From JBAZGG01 sp041653015 (GTDB lineage: Bacteria; Bacillota_I; Bacilli_A; RFN20; CAG-826): DNA of 46,657 bases. The DNA is taken from contig JBAZGG010000009.1 of NCBI GenBank assembly GCA_041653015.1, forward strand, positions 1-46,657, read 5' to 3'. This document shows positions 33,120 through 41,278 of this stretch, piece by piece (position 1 is the first letter of the stretch; each line of letters begins with the position of its first letter). The position numbers and the translations under genes were made by a program. The notes under the pieces were generated by a model. It had not been told where the DNA came from, ran no database searches, and worked only from the letters and a program-made list of their open reading frames with translations.

Positions 33120-33210
33120 GGAGAAGTACTCAAGTGGCTGAAGAGGTCAGTTTCGAAAACTGATAGAAGGTAAACGCCTTGCCAGGGTTCAAATCCCTGC
33201 TTCTCCGCCA
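33120..33210 (+). tRNA. tRNA-Ser (anticodon CGA)
   Basis: The 91-base tRNA has acceptor stem GGAGAAG/CTTCTCC, anticodon loop TTCGAAA within TCAGT/ACTGA, a long variable arm, T-loop GGTTCAAATCC and encoded CCA. The CGA anticodon reads UCG only, an extra tRNA for a low-GC genome. Confidence 0.93.
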
Positions 33211-33215
33211 AAAGC

Positions 33216-33244
33216 AAAAAAAGGGCAAATCTTGCCTTTTTTTA
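33216..33244. terminator. Terminator between tRNA-Ser(CGA) and yitT
   Basis: AAAGGGCAA and TTGCCTTT pair (one G-T wobble) around ATC, flanked by A-run and T-run, so it can act on both strands. Confidence 0.82.
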
Positions 33245-33258
33245 TATCAAGAACTGCA

Positions 33259-34320
33259 CTATTTTACTGGTTTGATAAAGAATCTTCCATACACTTGTTG
33301 AAGATTGGTCACATTGATAAAACTTTCGGGATCCACTTCTTGGATTAAGCGTATAACTTTTTTGGTTTCAAATTGAGATACAACCATATAAATAACAATT
33401 TTTTCATCGCCAGAAAACGCTCCTTTTCCCTGAGTTATCGTTGCACCATGCGGAATATTTGCGAGCAATAATGAATGCAAATTTTCTTTTTTTGTAATAA
33501 TTTGCAATTGCACTTTTTTATTTCTTACATTTATCACATCAACAACGAGCATGACAACAAACAAGTACACAATCGAGAAGCATAATCCCCCTATCGCCAC
33601 CGTCCAACTCGATAAGTCAGCATCGTCATAATTTGCATCTCCTTGTAGAGCTGTCATAATAGCGAATGCGATTATCACTATCGAATTTATTATCACACTA
33701 TATTTACCGACGTTCGATGATTTGCGGAGTGAAAAATAATACGCAATAACATCAATTCCGCCAGCAGAAACCTCAAATTTAAAAGCTATGGCACTTGATA
33801 ATCCGGTGCACAATCCGGCGAATAGAGCGCGCGAAAGCATTCCACCTTCCGCATTGATAAAGTAAGCGAGTTCATTCAAAAAAGAGAAATTCATGAAATT
33901 GACTAGAACTGAAACAAAAACGACATTGATCATTGTGAATGTGCCGAAACGAATGCCGATGCCTTTAAAAGCAAGAATGATAATTGGAATGTTGATAATT
34001 AAATAAGAAATCGAATATATCGTGTAATTATACTGAGCTAATTCAGGACCAAACACCAACTGGGAACCCAAAGCGATAATTTGTGCGATTCCACTGGCGC
34101 CTCCAGAAACAAGAGTGAGAAATGTTTCAGAGCTTTCAACGCCATTTAACGTGTGCATCACAGTTCCAGGCGCTAGAAATATTTTGATTCCAACGGCAAA
34201 AATAAATGCTGAAAAAAAACATACAACTAATGTCGTCGCATATTCAAGAATATATTTCAGCCATAGATGTTCATAGAGATAGCTGTTAGTTTTCTCTTTT
34301 AATGTGTGGCGCTTACCCAT
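33259..34320 (-). CDS. YitT family membrane protein (DUF161/DUF2179)
   Basis: The 353-residue protein has about six membrane helices in two repeat units, with the family glycine motifs S-G-G-A-S-G-I-A-Q-I and S-A-G-G-I-D-V-I-A-Y, then a C-terminal cytosolic DUF2179 domain (about 270-353, G-A-T-I-T-Q-G-K-G-A). YitT proteins are common in Firmicutes in several paralogues; their substrate is not established. There is no Shine-Dalgarno before ATG 34320. TGATAAAAT, an extended -10, ends 13 bases upstream, so the leader would be only about six bases. It is a single-gene unit, convergent with tRNA-Ser(CGA). Confidence 0.88.
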   Translation of the reverse strand: MGKRHTLKEKTNSYLYEHLWLKYILEYATTLVVCFFSAFIFAVGIKIFLAPGTVMHTLNGVESSETFLTLVSGGASGIAQIIALGSQLVFGPELAQYNYTIYSISYLIINIPIIILAFKGIGIRFGTFTMINVVFVSVLVNFMNFSFLNELAYFINAEGGMLSRALFAGLCTGLSSAIAFKFEVSAGGIDVIAYYFSLRKSSNVGKYSVIINSIVIIAFAIMTALQGDANYDDADLSSWTVAIGGLCFSIVYLFVVMLVVDVINVRNKKVQLQIITKKENLHSLLLANIPHGATITQGKGAFSGDEKIVIYMVVSQFETKKVIRLIQEVDPESFINVTNLQQVYGRFFIKPVK

Positions 34321-34523
34321 ATCTACGAATGATATTTTATCAAATAATAGGAAAAAGCGATATAAATAATTGAAAATTATTGAAATGGCCAGTATTCTGT
34401 GATTAAAATGAGTAAGTATAAATCAAATTGCTGGGAAAAATATATTTTTCTATAATAAAAAGTATTGACAAATACTGTAGTTATTGCACAAAGAGCAAAC
34501 GCTAGAAGCACACAAATAAATTA

Positions 34524-34552
34524 TTGAAACTATATTTATATAGTGTTAAAAT
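34524..34552 (+). promoter_or_regulatory. Promoter of the membrane-anchored thioredoxin-like gene
   Basis: TTGAAA (34524-34529), 17-base spacer, TAAAAT (34547-34552) with TG one base before the hexamer. The start codon is at 34581 after a GGAGG, giving a normal leader. The rest of the 260-base gap upstream (34321-34523) is AT-rich and holds nothing I can name. Confidence 0.75.
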
Positions 34553-34580
34553 TAGCACGCTGTATATTGGAGGAAATGAA

Positions 34581-35372
34581 ATGAAAGTACTAAAGGCAAT
34601 AGGAAATTTCTTTGTTAAAATTTGGCGTTGGATTGCAGGAACAGCTTGGATTCAACCACTGCTTATTGTGGGCGTTATATTTGGTATCATCTTTTCTATT
34701 CCATCAATCACGAAATGGATACAAGGCTTAGCAGAAGACGCAAATAGCGCTTCTAAATTTTACTCACAATTCCAGCAATCATTAGAATATGGCGCTGATA
34801 GCGATGCCGATTTATTAACCAATTATATAGACAACAGAATGAGTGGCAAAGAAGAGTATAGAAATAGCAAATATTACGTTGAAAACGATAAATTTTTTCT
34901 CTCCTATGTCGCTGAAACTTGCCCTTCATGCGAAGAAGCAAAGGTTGGATTCGATACACTAAAGAATAATTTCTCAGGTTCACTCGCACCAAAAGACACG
35001 AGTTTAGGTTTCAAGATGTATACCATTTTTACAGACCAAACAACCGGTGATAGCTCCGCTCAGAAGACTCCATTCCTTCAATATCTCGATCGACAGAGTT
35101 ATTTCTTTGAAGAATCAGCTGAAGTCGGACGCGATTCATACTATTACATGAATGGTCATATATCTGATTCTGATTTAGGAAATTTGGAACAAGCTGATCC
35201 CGATAACTTTCTTACACCTACTATTCTATTAGTGGAATTCGTAGGTGGAAACAACATAGGCGTTTCCGAAGTGATGTTCGGCGTAAATGGTGATAATGAT
35301 TATGAAAAGGCTTCTCTCCTACTTCATTGTTGGGATCACACCGTTGAATTCTCGCAAAGTGGAAAAATTTAA
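34581..35372 (+). CDS. Membrane-anchored extracytoplasmic thioredoxin-like protein
   Basis: This 263-residue protein has one membrane helix at about 23-45 and an outside domain. Near residue 110, after F-L-S-Y-V-A, it has a C-P-S-C active-site pair; a cis-Pro-type T-P-T follows near 215 in F-L-T-P-T-I-L-L-V-E-F. This is a thioredoxin fold with a longer insertion between the CxxC and the cis-Pro than in TrxA. The reading frame begins earlier, but ATG 34581 has GGAGG eight bases upstream. A role in disulfide reduction or isomerisation at the cell surface is inferred. It is followed 17 bases after the stop by a PgeF-like gene. Confidence 0.75.
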   Translation: MKVLKAIGNFFVKIWRWIAGTAWIQPLLIVGVIFGIIFSIPSITKWIQGLAEDANSASKFYSQFQQSLEYGADSDADLLTNYIDNRMSGKEEYRNSKYYVENDKFFLSYVAETCPSCEEAKVGFDTLKNNFSGSLAPKDTSLGFKMYTIFTDQTTGDSSAQKTPFLQYLDRQSYFFEESAEVGRDSYYYMNGHISDSDLGNLEQADPDNFLTPTILLVEFVGGNNIGVSEVMFGVNGDNDYEKASLLLHCWDHTVEFSQSGKI

Positions 35373-35389
35373 TCTATTTTAATAAAACT

Positions 35390-36100
35390 ATGAATAATAC
35401 TTCGTATATCAAATACGACATCGCCAATGATGTTGAAGTTTTAACAATTACTCGTTTGAATGGATTTTCGACTGGAAAATATCTGTCAAACAACTTTTCT
35501 TATGATGTCAAAGACAGCAAGAAAAAAGTTGAGAAGAATTACGACTTGCTTTATAAACGTTTTAACGTCGACTCTAATAAATTGACTATCCTCAATCAAG
35601 ATAATTGTCCAGTTTACCCAATAATCTATGCGAAGGATAAGGAAGCGATTGTGGCTGTTTTGCACAGCGACACGGTTCCACTCATGTTTTGCGATGCGAA
35701 GAAAGGGCTCTTTGGGGCGTTGCAAGTAACGAACTTTGGTTCAAAGAGCCATATCGTAAAAGAGACAATTGGCATTCTTCTAAAAAAAGAAAAAATTAAT
35801 CCTCACGATTTGATGGTATATTTGGCTCCTTCACTGACTTTTTCGCATAATATCATCAGCAAAAAAGAGGCTAAAAAACTGATTAAGCAAGGTTTTTTAC
35901 GATCAATAAAACGAACTAGTGGGGAATATTTTTTCGATGAAAGATTCAATGCTTTATGCGATTTGCGGAAATTAAAAATCCCGATGGCCAACATCATTCA
36001 AAGCCCATACTGCACCTATGAAAACAATGACCTCTTATTTTCAAAAAAAATTCTCAAAAAAACAGGCAAAAACATCACGATAATCAGGTTTGTTAAATAA
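35390..36100 (+). CDS. PgeF/YlmD-like protein without metal ligands (probable pseudoenzyme)
   Basis: The 236-residue protein follows the purine nucleoside phosphorylase/laccase-domain (YfiH/YlmD, PF02578-type) pattern: N-terminal L-T-I-T-R-L-N-G-F-S-T-G, middle V-T-N-F-G-S-K-S-H, and C-terminal S-P-Y-C-T-Y-E-N-N-D-L-L-F-S. The three metal-binding residues of active members appear replaced: the Q-V-H-G His is Asn in N-Q-D-N, the A-D-C Cys is Thr in S-D-T, and the H-A-G-W-R-G His is Gln in L-Q-V-T-N-F-G. It may bind a purine or muropeptide without catalysis. It follows the membrane-anchored thioredoxin-like gene; no Shine-Dalgarno is seen, but TTTAAT ends six bases before ATG 35390. It is convergent with coaD after three bases. 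Confidence 0.7.
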   Translation: MNNTSYIKYDIANDVEVLTITRLNGFSTGKYLSNNFSYDVKDSKKKVEKNYDLLYKRFNVDSNKLTILNQDNCPVYPIIYAKDKEAIVAVLHSDTVPLMFCDAKKGLFGALQVTNFGSKSHIVKETIGILLKKEKINPHDLMVYLAPSLTFSHNIISKKEAKKLIKQGFLRSIKRTSGEYFFDERFNALCDLRKLKIPMANIIQSPYCTYENNDLLFSKKILKKTGKNITIIRFVK

Positions 36101-36103
36101 AGT

Positions 36104-36580
36104 TTATTTACTTTTCTTATACATTTTAACGACAGCAGCTGGAACAAGAGGCGAAATATCTACGCCTGATTTAAATAGATCATCAATAGTCGACGATGAG
36201 ATGAATGACGTCTCTTTATGCGACATCAAAAAGACCATATCGATTTCACTATCGACAAATTCATTTCCAGCCGATAGTTTAAATTCGTATTCAAAATCGC
36301 TTACGGCGCGAAGACCGCGGATGAGATGAGTCGCACCAACTTTTTTAGCGTATTGAATCGTGAGGCCAGGCGTCTCATCAACCGATACTTTACCACCATA
36401 TTTTTTTGTAGATTCCTTCAGCATTTTAACTCTATCCATCACGCTGAATCGTGTTTTTTTCATAGAATTAACTGCGACGAGAACAATAACTTTGTCAAAA
36501 ATCTTTAACGCGCGCTCCAAAATGTCAATATGACCATTAGTCACAGGATCGAAACTGCCAGGATACACTGCTATTTTCAT
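36104..36580 (-). CDS. coaD: Phosphopantetheine adenylyltransferase
   Basis: This 158-residue enzyme makes dephospho-CoA from 4'-phosphopantetheine and ATP, the penultimate step of CoA synthesis. Signature motifs: G-S-F-D-P-V-T-N-G-H-I-D at the N-terminus, R-G-L-R-A-V-S-D-F-E-Y-E in the middle, and S-S-S-T-I near the C-terminus. Length matches the family. GGAGAGG lies just before ATG 36580, and the start overlaps the rsmD stop by four bases. The usual rsmD-coaD pair of Firmicutes is thus present, with a YlbF-like gene in front. Confidence 0.95.
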   Translation of the reverse strand: MKIAVYPGSFDPVTNGHIDILERALKIFDKVIVLVAVNSMKKTRFSVMDRVKMLKESTKKYGGKVSVDETPGLTIQYAKKVGATHLIRGLRAVSDFEYEFKLSAGNEFVDSEIDMVFLMSHKETSFISSSTIDDLFKSGVDISPLVPAAVVKMYKKSK

Positions 36581-37125
36581 ATGCCTCTCCTCATGATATA
36601 AATCTTTGAATAACCATAACGATATGTTTTTATCTTGCTGAATAACGTAGCATCGAAAACTAATTCTTTATCTGATTCCACGATAATTATAGCAAAACTG
36701 GAGAGCAATTCATTCTTAATTAAAGTTTTGATAATGGATATGTATGTCTCGCTTTTATATGGTGGGTCAAGAAATACTATGTCAAATTTTATATCATCTC
36801 TTTGGAATTTATCGAGAGCCATTTCATAACTCAGATTCAAAACTTCGGCATTATCGTCTCCTAGAGCATGAATGTTTTCGCTTATGATATGAGCTGCTTC
36901 CTTTGATGAATCGACGAATATGGCCTTTTTTGCTCCGCGAGAAAGCGCCTCGATACCTAAAGCGCCACTTCCTGCAAATAAGTCGAGAACTACAGCATTA
37001 ATCACTTTTTCTCCAAGAGCAGAAAACACTCCTTCACGCACCATTTCTTTCGTTGGCATAGTCAAAGGAGAACTCGGTGTTTGAATCATTCGAGAACGAT
37101 ATTTCCCTGCGACGATTCTAATCAC
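36577..37125 (-). CDS. rsmD: 16S rRNA (guanine-N2-)-methyltransferase RsmD
   Basis: The 182-residue enzyme methylates G966 (E. coli numbering) of 16S rRNA. It has the SAM motif D-L-F-A-G-S-G-A-L-G-I-E-A-L-S-R-G and the catalytic D-P-P-Y. GTG 37125 is used: AAAGGTG lies seven bases before it, and the protein then begins V-I-R-I-V-A-G-K, a typical RsmD start; an earlier ATG at 37164 would add non-homologous residues. It overlaps the upstream YlbF-like gene by eight bases and coaD by four. Confidence 0.93.
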   Translation of the reverse strand: MIRIVAGKYRSRMIQTPSSPLTMPTKEMVREGVFSALGEKVINAVVLDLFAGSGALGIEALSRGAKKAIFVDSSKEAAHIISENIHALGDDNAEVLNLSYEMALDKFQRDDIKFDIVFLDPPYKSETYISIIKTLIKNELLSSFAIIIVESDKELVFDATLFSKIKTYRYGYSKIYIMRRGI

Positions 37126-37477
37126 AAAGATGCACCTTTTTGTTGATATCAGAAAAGAGCGCATGATTTATGGACTCATACAGCATGCGAACTTCTTTAT
37201 AGGCGGCATAGTATTCTCTCGATATTGGCAATTCATCCATTCTCTTCTTAGCAAAATACAACTCTTTTTGAGCTTCTTTAGCCTCAAGAGAACCATCAGC
37301 GCAATGTTTTAGGGCGTCCTCATACGAAATCGCACGCATATCTTTTTCATATGCTCGCGATTGCGCCTCGCGATCATTTTCTAATTTATTCTCAATGCGA
37401 TTAAGCGTTAAAACGCGTTGATCACTATCAATTAATCTCTTAAGAGCATATAGCTCATCAGCCAATTCGATTTCCAT
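37118..37477 (-). CDS. YlbF/YmcA family protein (DUF964-like)
   Basis: This 119-residue, highly charged all-helical protein shows the YlbF/YmcA type: an N-terminal helix E-L-A-D-E-L-Y-A-L-K, a long coiled region to about 75, and a helical end with Y-K-E-V-R-M-L-Y-E-S-I-N. In Bacillus, YlbF, YmcA and YaaT form a complex that promotes RNase Y action. The link to RNA turnover here is inference; RNase Y is not in view, but RNase J is 760 bases away on the other strand. A perfect extended -10 TGGTATAAT (37492-37484, minus strand) ends six bases before ATG 37477, so the mRNA is probably leaderless; no Shine-Dalgarno is seen. Confidence 0.72.
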   Translation of the reverse strand: MEIELADELYALKRLIDSDQRVLTLNRIENKLENDREAQSRAYEKDMRAISYEDALKHCADGSLEAKEAQKELYFAKKRMDELPISREYYAAYKEVRMLYESINHALFSDINKKVHLCD

Positions 37478-37483
37478 ACAATT

Positions 37484-37492
37484 ATTATACCA
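37484..37492 (-). promoter_or_regulatory. Extended -10 of a probable leaderless promoter (ylbF-like operon)
   Basis: TGGTATAAT is a perfect TGn-TATAAT element with six bases between its last base and the ATG at 37477. Transcription would start at or next to the start codon. Confidence 0.75.
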
Positions 37493-37580
37493 TCATAGTA
37501 AAGAGCAAGATACTTGCTAGAAGAGTAAAAGACCTTATTTTATAAATAAGAGTCATTCGCTAACAATTTCTTATCTCGTT

Positions 37581-37589
37581 TGGTAAAAT
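37581..37589 (+). promoter_or_regulatory. Extended -10 of a probable leaderless promoter (def)
   Basis: TGGTAAAAT ends eight bases before ATG 37598. No Shine-Dalgarno sequence lies between them. Confidence 0.65.
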
Positions 37590-37597
37590 ATATCAGT

Positions 37598-38152
37598 ATG
37601 ATTAAAATTGTAAAAGATAGCAAACCTTCCTTGAGAGATAAATCAATCGATGTCGCCATCCCTCTTTCAAAAAAGGATGAGGAACTTCTTTTAGAAATGC
37701 TCGATTATCTGAAAAAATCTCAAGATAGAGAATATTGTGAAAAACATCATTTACGCGAAGGCGTCGGTCTTGCCGCACCGCAAGTTGGAAAAAATAAAAG
37801 AATGATCGTTATCTATTATGACAAATTAATTGATGAAAATAAGAAAGAAACTATCTCGTTAGCACTCGTCAACCCCATCATCATAGCAGGAAGCGTCAAA
37901 AAAGCTTTCTTAAAAGCCGGGGAAGGCTGTCTATCAGTCGATAATCCTCACGAGGGATATGTCTATCGAGATTTTAAAATTGTCATTAAAGCCTATGACG
38001 CTATCGCCAAAAGAGAAGTGGAAATAGCGGCTCGTGGTTACGATGCGATTGTCTTGCAACATGAGATCGATCATTTGAATGGAATTCTCTTCTACGATCA
38101 CATAAATAAAAAAGAACCTTTTATAAATATCGACAATTCAGTTGCGATTTAG
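37598..38152 (+). CDS. def: Peptide deformylase
   Basis: The 184-residue metalloenzyme removes formyl groups from nascent proteins. All three family motifs are present: G-V-G-L-A-A-P-Q-V-G, E-G-C-L-S-V, and Q-H-E-I-D-H-L-N-G with the metal-binding histidines. It is a Bacillus-type (type 2) deformylase, with the longer insert between motifs. ATG 37598 is used instead of an earlier in-frame start; it has no Shine-Dalgarno but an extended -10 eight bases upstream. The next gene, RNase J, has its own leader and ribosome binding site. Confidence 0.95.
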   Translation: MIKIVKDSKPSLRDKSIDVAIPLSKKDEELLLEMLDYLKKSQDREYCEKHHLREGVGLAAPQVGKNKRMIVIYYDKLIDENKKETISLALVNPIIIAGSVKKAFLKAGEGCLSVDNPHEGYVYRDFKIVIKAYDAIAKREVEIAARGYDAIVLQHEIDHLNGILFYDHINKKEPFINIDNSVAI

Positions 38153-38236
38153 TTGTAAAAAAATCTTCAATTACTTATAATAAGGCGTAATTAAGAGTTT
38201 TGTATTCAATTCAACCATTATAATTTGGAGGTTAAT

Positions 38237-39907
38237 ATGGCATCTTATATTCCGTCGCCTATTTCGATATTTGCCCTTGGTGGCTTAGGTGAAGTCGGCA
38301 AAAATACATACTGTATTGAAAGTGAGAAAACGCTCATTTTAATCGATGCTGGCGTTAAATTTCCTGAAGCCGATCTTCCTGGTGTTGACTATGTCATCCC
38401 AGACTACACCTATTTGAAAAACAATCGTCAAAAAATCAAAGCGCTGTTTATCACTCATGGTCATGAAGACCATATAGGTGGAATACCATTCCTTATTCAA
38501 ACTGTGCATATTCCAGTGATTTACGCTCCAAAACTAGCCGTCGCATTAATTCGCAATAAACTCGATAACATGCGAGTAAAGGAGCCGGTAAAAATCATTC
38601 AATACGATACCGATAGTGAATTCACCGTCGATAATTTTAAAATAAAATTTTTCCGCGTTACTCACTCCATTCCTGATTCTTTTGGAATCTGTGTCAACAC
38701 ACCGGAAGGAAGAATTATCACAACCGGTGACTTTAAAATCGATTTAACTCCTGTAGGACCGGATATCGAAATCGATAAAATTGCAAAATTTGGCGAAGAA
38801 GGAGTCGATTTGCTATTGAGCGATTCGACAAATGCCGAAATAGAAGGATATACTCCGAGTGAAACAAGCGTAATCGATTCTATAAATGAGATATTTCTCA
38901 AGGCACCTGGGCGATTGATCGTTTCAACATTTTCCTCTAACATCTCACGAATTCAACAAGTTGTTGAATCGGCTGTCAGACACAATCGAAAAATTTGTAT
39001 CATCGGACGCAGCATGGAAAATGTCGTTTCAACCGCGCGCTCATTCGGCTATATTAAAATACCTGACGCGAGCGTCGTCGAGCCTGAGATGATAAGAAAT
39101 TATAAGAACAACGAAATTTGTATTTTGTGCACCGGTTCTCAAGGTGAACCAATGGCAGCTTTATCAAGAATAGCCGCTGGTGATCACAAAAACGTGCGCA
39201 TTATTCCTGGCGATGTCGTTATTTTTTCATCGAGTCCAATCCCCGGAAATGGCTCGATGATCGAAAAACTAGTGAATGCATTGGTGCGCGATGGAGCGAA
39301 TGTCATGACTAATTCTATTCTTTTCGCCCTCCATTCATCAGGACATCCCGCAAAACAAGAATTAAGATTGATGTTAAAACTCTTTCATCCTCGATTCTTT
39401 ATGCCTGTTCACGGCGAGTATCGCATGTTGCGATTGCATGGCGAAATCGCACAGACGCTCGGCATCAAGAAAGAAAACATATTTGTGCTTGAGAATGGCG
39501 ATGTCATCACCATGCAAAATCACAAAGTCACTCGCGGAGGAACTGTTCCTGCTGATGCAATATATATCGATGGAAACGACATCAATGGTTTATCCACTGC
39601 CGTTATTCACGATCGAAATATATTAAAAGAGGATGGAATGGTCGCTGTTTTAATTGGGCTCGATTCAAAGAAAAGCAAACTCATTATTCAGCCAAAAATA
39701 TACACTTCGGGGTTTGTCTATGAAGAAAAATCGCCACTGATACCTCATTGCGAAAATCATATTCGCGAAGCGTTGGAGGAATTATTAAAAGGACGAGTCA
39801 ACTTTAATGAAATAAAAAATACTATTCGAAGCGTTGCTGGCAAATATATATTTCGAAAAACAGAAAGGAATCCGATGATTATTCCAGTCATCATGAACAA
39901 AAATTAA
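38237..39907 (+). CDS. rnj: Ribonuclease J
   Basis: The 556-residue protein is a beta-CASP metallo-beta-lactamase nuclease. The zinc motif H-G-H-E-D-H-I-G-G lies near residue 74, further ligands in T-H-S-I and T-G-D-F, and the beta-CASP region follows (S-T-F-S-S-N, C-T-G-S-Q-G-E-P, H-S-S-G-H). A C-terminal domain of about 100 residues completes it. It acts as a 5'-3' exonuclease and endonuclease in RNA turnover and rRNA processing. ATG 38237 follows a strong TTTGGAGG; an earlier in-frame TTG at 38225 is rejected. maf starts one base after its stop. Confidence 0.95.
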   Translation: MASYIPSPISIFALGGLGEVGKNTYCIESEKTLILIDAGVKFPEADLPGVDYVIPDYTYLKNNRQKIKALFITHGHEDHIGGIPFLIQTVHIPVIYAPKLAVALIRNKLDNMRVKEPVKIIQYDTDSEFTVDNFKIKFFRVTHSIPDSFGICVNTPEGRIITTGDFKIDLTPVGPDIEIDKIAKFGEEGVDLLLSDSTNAEIEGYTPSETSVIDSINEIFLKAPGRLIVSTFSSNISRIQQVVESAVRHNRKICIIGRSMENVVSTARSFGYIKIPDASVVEPEMIRNYKNNEICILCTGSQGEPMAALSRIAAGDHKNVRIIPGDVVIFSSSPIPGNGSMIEKLVNALVRDGANVMTNSILFALHSSGHPAKQELRLMLKLFHPRFFMPVHGEYRMLRLHGEIAQTLGIKKENIFVLENGDVITMQNHKVTRGGTVPADAIYIDGNDINGLSTAVIHDRNILKEDGMVAVLIGLDSKKSKLIIQPKIYTSGFVYEEKSPLIPHCENHIREALEELLKGRVNFNEIKNTIRSVAGKYIFRKTERNPMIIPVIMNKN

Positions 39908-39908
39908 T

Positions 39909-40448
39909 ATGCTGATATTGGCCTCAAAATCTCCTCGTAGAAAAGAGCTGCTAAAGAAAATTATCGCCTCTTTTGTCGTCATAGATGCAGGTGTTGATGA
40001 ACGCTCAGTCAGATGCAATCAATCCTCACTTCCGTTAGAAATATCTAAACTAAAAGCTTATGGAATTCATTCAAAATATCCCGATGATGATGTCTTGGCA
40101 TGCGACACAATCGTAATTTATAAAGATCAAGTCCTCGGTAAACCAAAGGATGAAGAAGAAGCTTTTAAAATGCTCAAATTATTGAGCGGAAACAAGCATA
40201 TCGTCTTGAGCGGTTACACCTACATGAGCAAAAATAAAGAAGTGAACCGCAGTGTAAAAACAATCGTTTACTTCAATGAATTAAGCGATAGTTTAATCAA
40301 AGAGTATATCAAGAAGATGAAACCTTTCGATAAAGCTGGCGCATATGGCATACAGGATGAAGGATTCGATTTGGTAAAAGGAATCGATGGAAGTTTTTAC
40401 AATGTGATGGGACTTCCAATTGAAGATATAAAAGCTCATTGTTTCTAA
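39909..40448 (+). CDS. maf: Maf-family nucleotide pyrophosphatase
   Basis: The 179-residue protein has the Maf signatures: S-K-S-P-R-R-K-E-L-L at the start, A-C-D-T near 71 with the catalytic Asp, and D-K-A-G-A-Y-G-I-Q-D near 142. The usual activity is hydrolysis of dTTP, UTP or other non-canonical nucleotides; it was originally described as a septation inhibitor. It begins one base after the RNase J stop, so the genes are co-translated. The 3' end is convergent with the EIIB-like gene. Confidence 0.93.
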   Translation: MLILASKSPRRKELLKKIIASFVVIDAGVDERSVRCNQSSLPLEISKLKAYGIHSKYPDDDVLACDTIVIYKDQVLGKPKDEEEAFKMLKLLSGNKHIVLSGYTYMSKNKEVNRSVKTIVYFNELSDSLIKEYIKKMKPFDKAGAYGIQDEGFDLVKGIDGSFYNVMGLPIEDIKAHCF

Positions 40449-40469
40449 TAAAAAAATAGACTGCGAAGC

Positions 40470-40847
40470 CTATTCTTTTTTAAACGCTTCAAATATTATA
40501 TCTGATTGTTCATTGGCGACGAGCGTGATTTTATTCGTCATTTTGATCACCGAAATAATTCCGTTTAATTTCAATTTGCTGACATCGACATTGGAATAGT
40601 CGTGCAGGATTAAAGAGATGCGAGAACCGGTTAAAGACGAGGATATGATATTCTCTTTACCTCCAACCGCAATCGACAATTCTTCACTATCAATTTTGAT
40701 TTTTGTTCCACTTTTTTTTGGCTTCAAAAAATTGACGATTAGCAATATGGCGAGCACCACCACAATAATCGCTAGAAAAACTAAAGCGATCCACAAGGCA
40801 TTTTCCCGCAGAAAATTGTTGAAATCATCATCTGCTAGAAAAATCAT
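40470..40847 (-). CDS. Membrane-anchored EIIB-like domain lacking the phospho-cysteine
   Basis: This 125-residue protein has one membrane helix at about 18-40 and a C-terminal PTS EIIB (glucose-type) fold: V-G-G-K-E-N-I then R-I-S-L, then L-N-G-I-I-S-V and a final helix. In active EIIB the motif is D-x-C-x-T-R; here the Cys position is Thr in S-L-T-G-S-R, so it cannot be phosphorylated at that residue. No EIIC or EIIA gene is near. It may act as a sugar-PTS-derived regulatory or adaptor domain (inference). ATG 40847 is used, with AAGGA ten bases upstream. It overlaps the end of spx by four bases. Confidence 0.72.
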   Translation of the reverse strand: MIFLADDDFNNFLRENALWIALVFLAIIVVVLAILLIVNFLKPKKSGTKIKIDSEELSIAVGGKENIISSSLTGSRISLILHDYSNVDVSKLKLNGIISVIKMTNKITLVANEQSDIIFEAFKKE

Positions 40848-41278
40848 TTTCCACAATCCTTCGCATGTTCACAATTATCAAAATTATCGCATTGCGCCTT
40901 GCTGCAGTTCATTTCAGCGAGTCTTCTCGCACGAGGAATAAATGTTCTGATTTCTTCCTCATTATAACCGACTTGAATCCTGCGATCGTCCACCATTATG
41001 GGACGTTTCAAAACCGATGGATTTTTTCTGATGAAATCGATCATCTGTGTGATGGTCATCGCATCGAAATCAACTTGAGCAGCTTTAACGATTTTGCTTC
41101 TCTCCGAAATAATATCATCTGTGCCATTTTCACTCTTGATGAGGATATCTTTCAATTCCTTTGGATTAAGGGTGGCCTGAAAGATGTTTCTTTCCTCAAA
41201 AGGAATATGTTGGTCTTCGAACCATTTTTTAACTTTGCGACAACTTGAACAACTCGGCGATGTATAAATTACAATCAT
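40844..41278 (-). CDS. spx: Transcriptional regulator Spx with a cysteine-rich C-terminal tail
   Basis: The 144-residue protein is a member of the ArsC/Spx family. The redox pair C10-S-S-C13 follows Y-T-S-P-S; R-P-I and Q-V-G-Y-N-E-E-E-I-R-T-F match Spx rather than arsenate reductase. Spx binds the alpha subunit C-terminal domain of RNA polymerase under disulfide stress. Unusually, the last 20 residues carry four extra cysteines (C125, C130, C136, C142) and a His, which could bind a metal or form more disulfides. Promoter and AAAAGG lie upstream of ATG 41278. It is co-transcribed with the EIIB-like gene. Confidence 0.92.
   Translation of the reverse strand: MIVIYTSPSCSSCRKVKKWFEDQHIPFEERNIFQATLNPKELKDILIKSENGTDDIISERSKIVKAAQVDFDAMTITQMIDFIRKNPSVLKRPIMVDDRRIQVGYNEEEIRTFIPRARRLAEMNCSKAQCDNFDNCEHAKDCGK

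Noticed and set aside
40865..41248. Plus-strand open frame antisense to spx
   Set aside because: Spx motifs on the minus strand explain the region fully.
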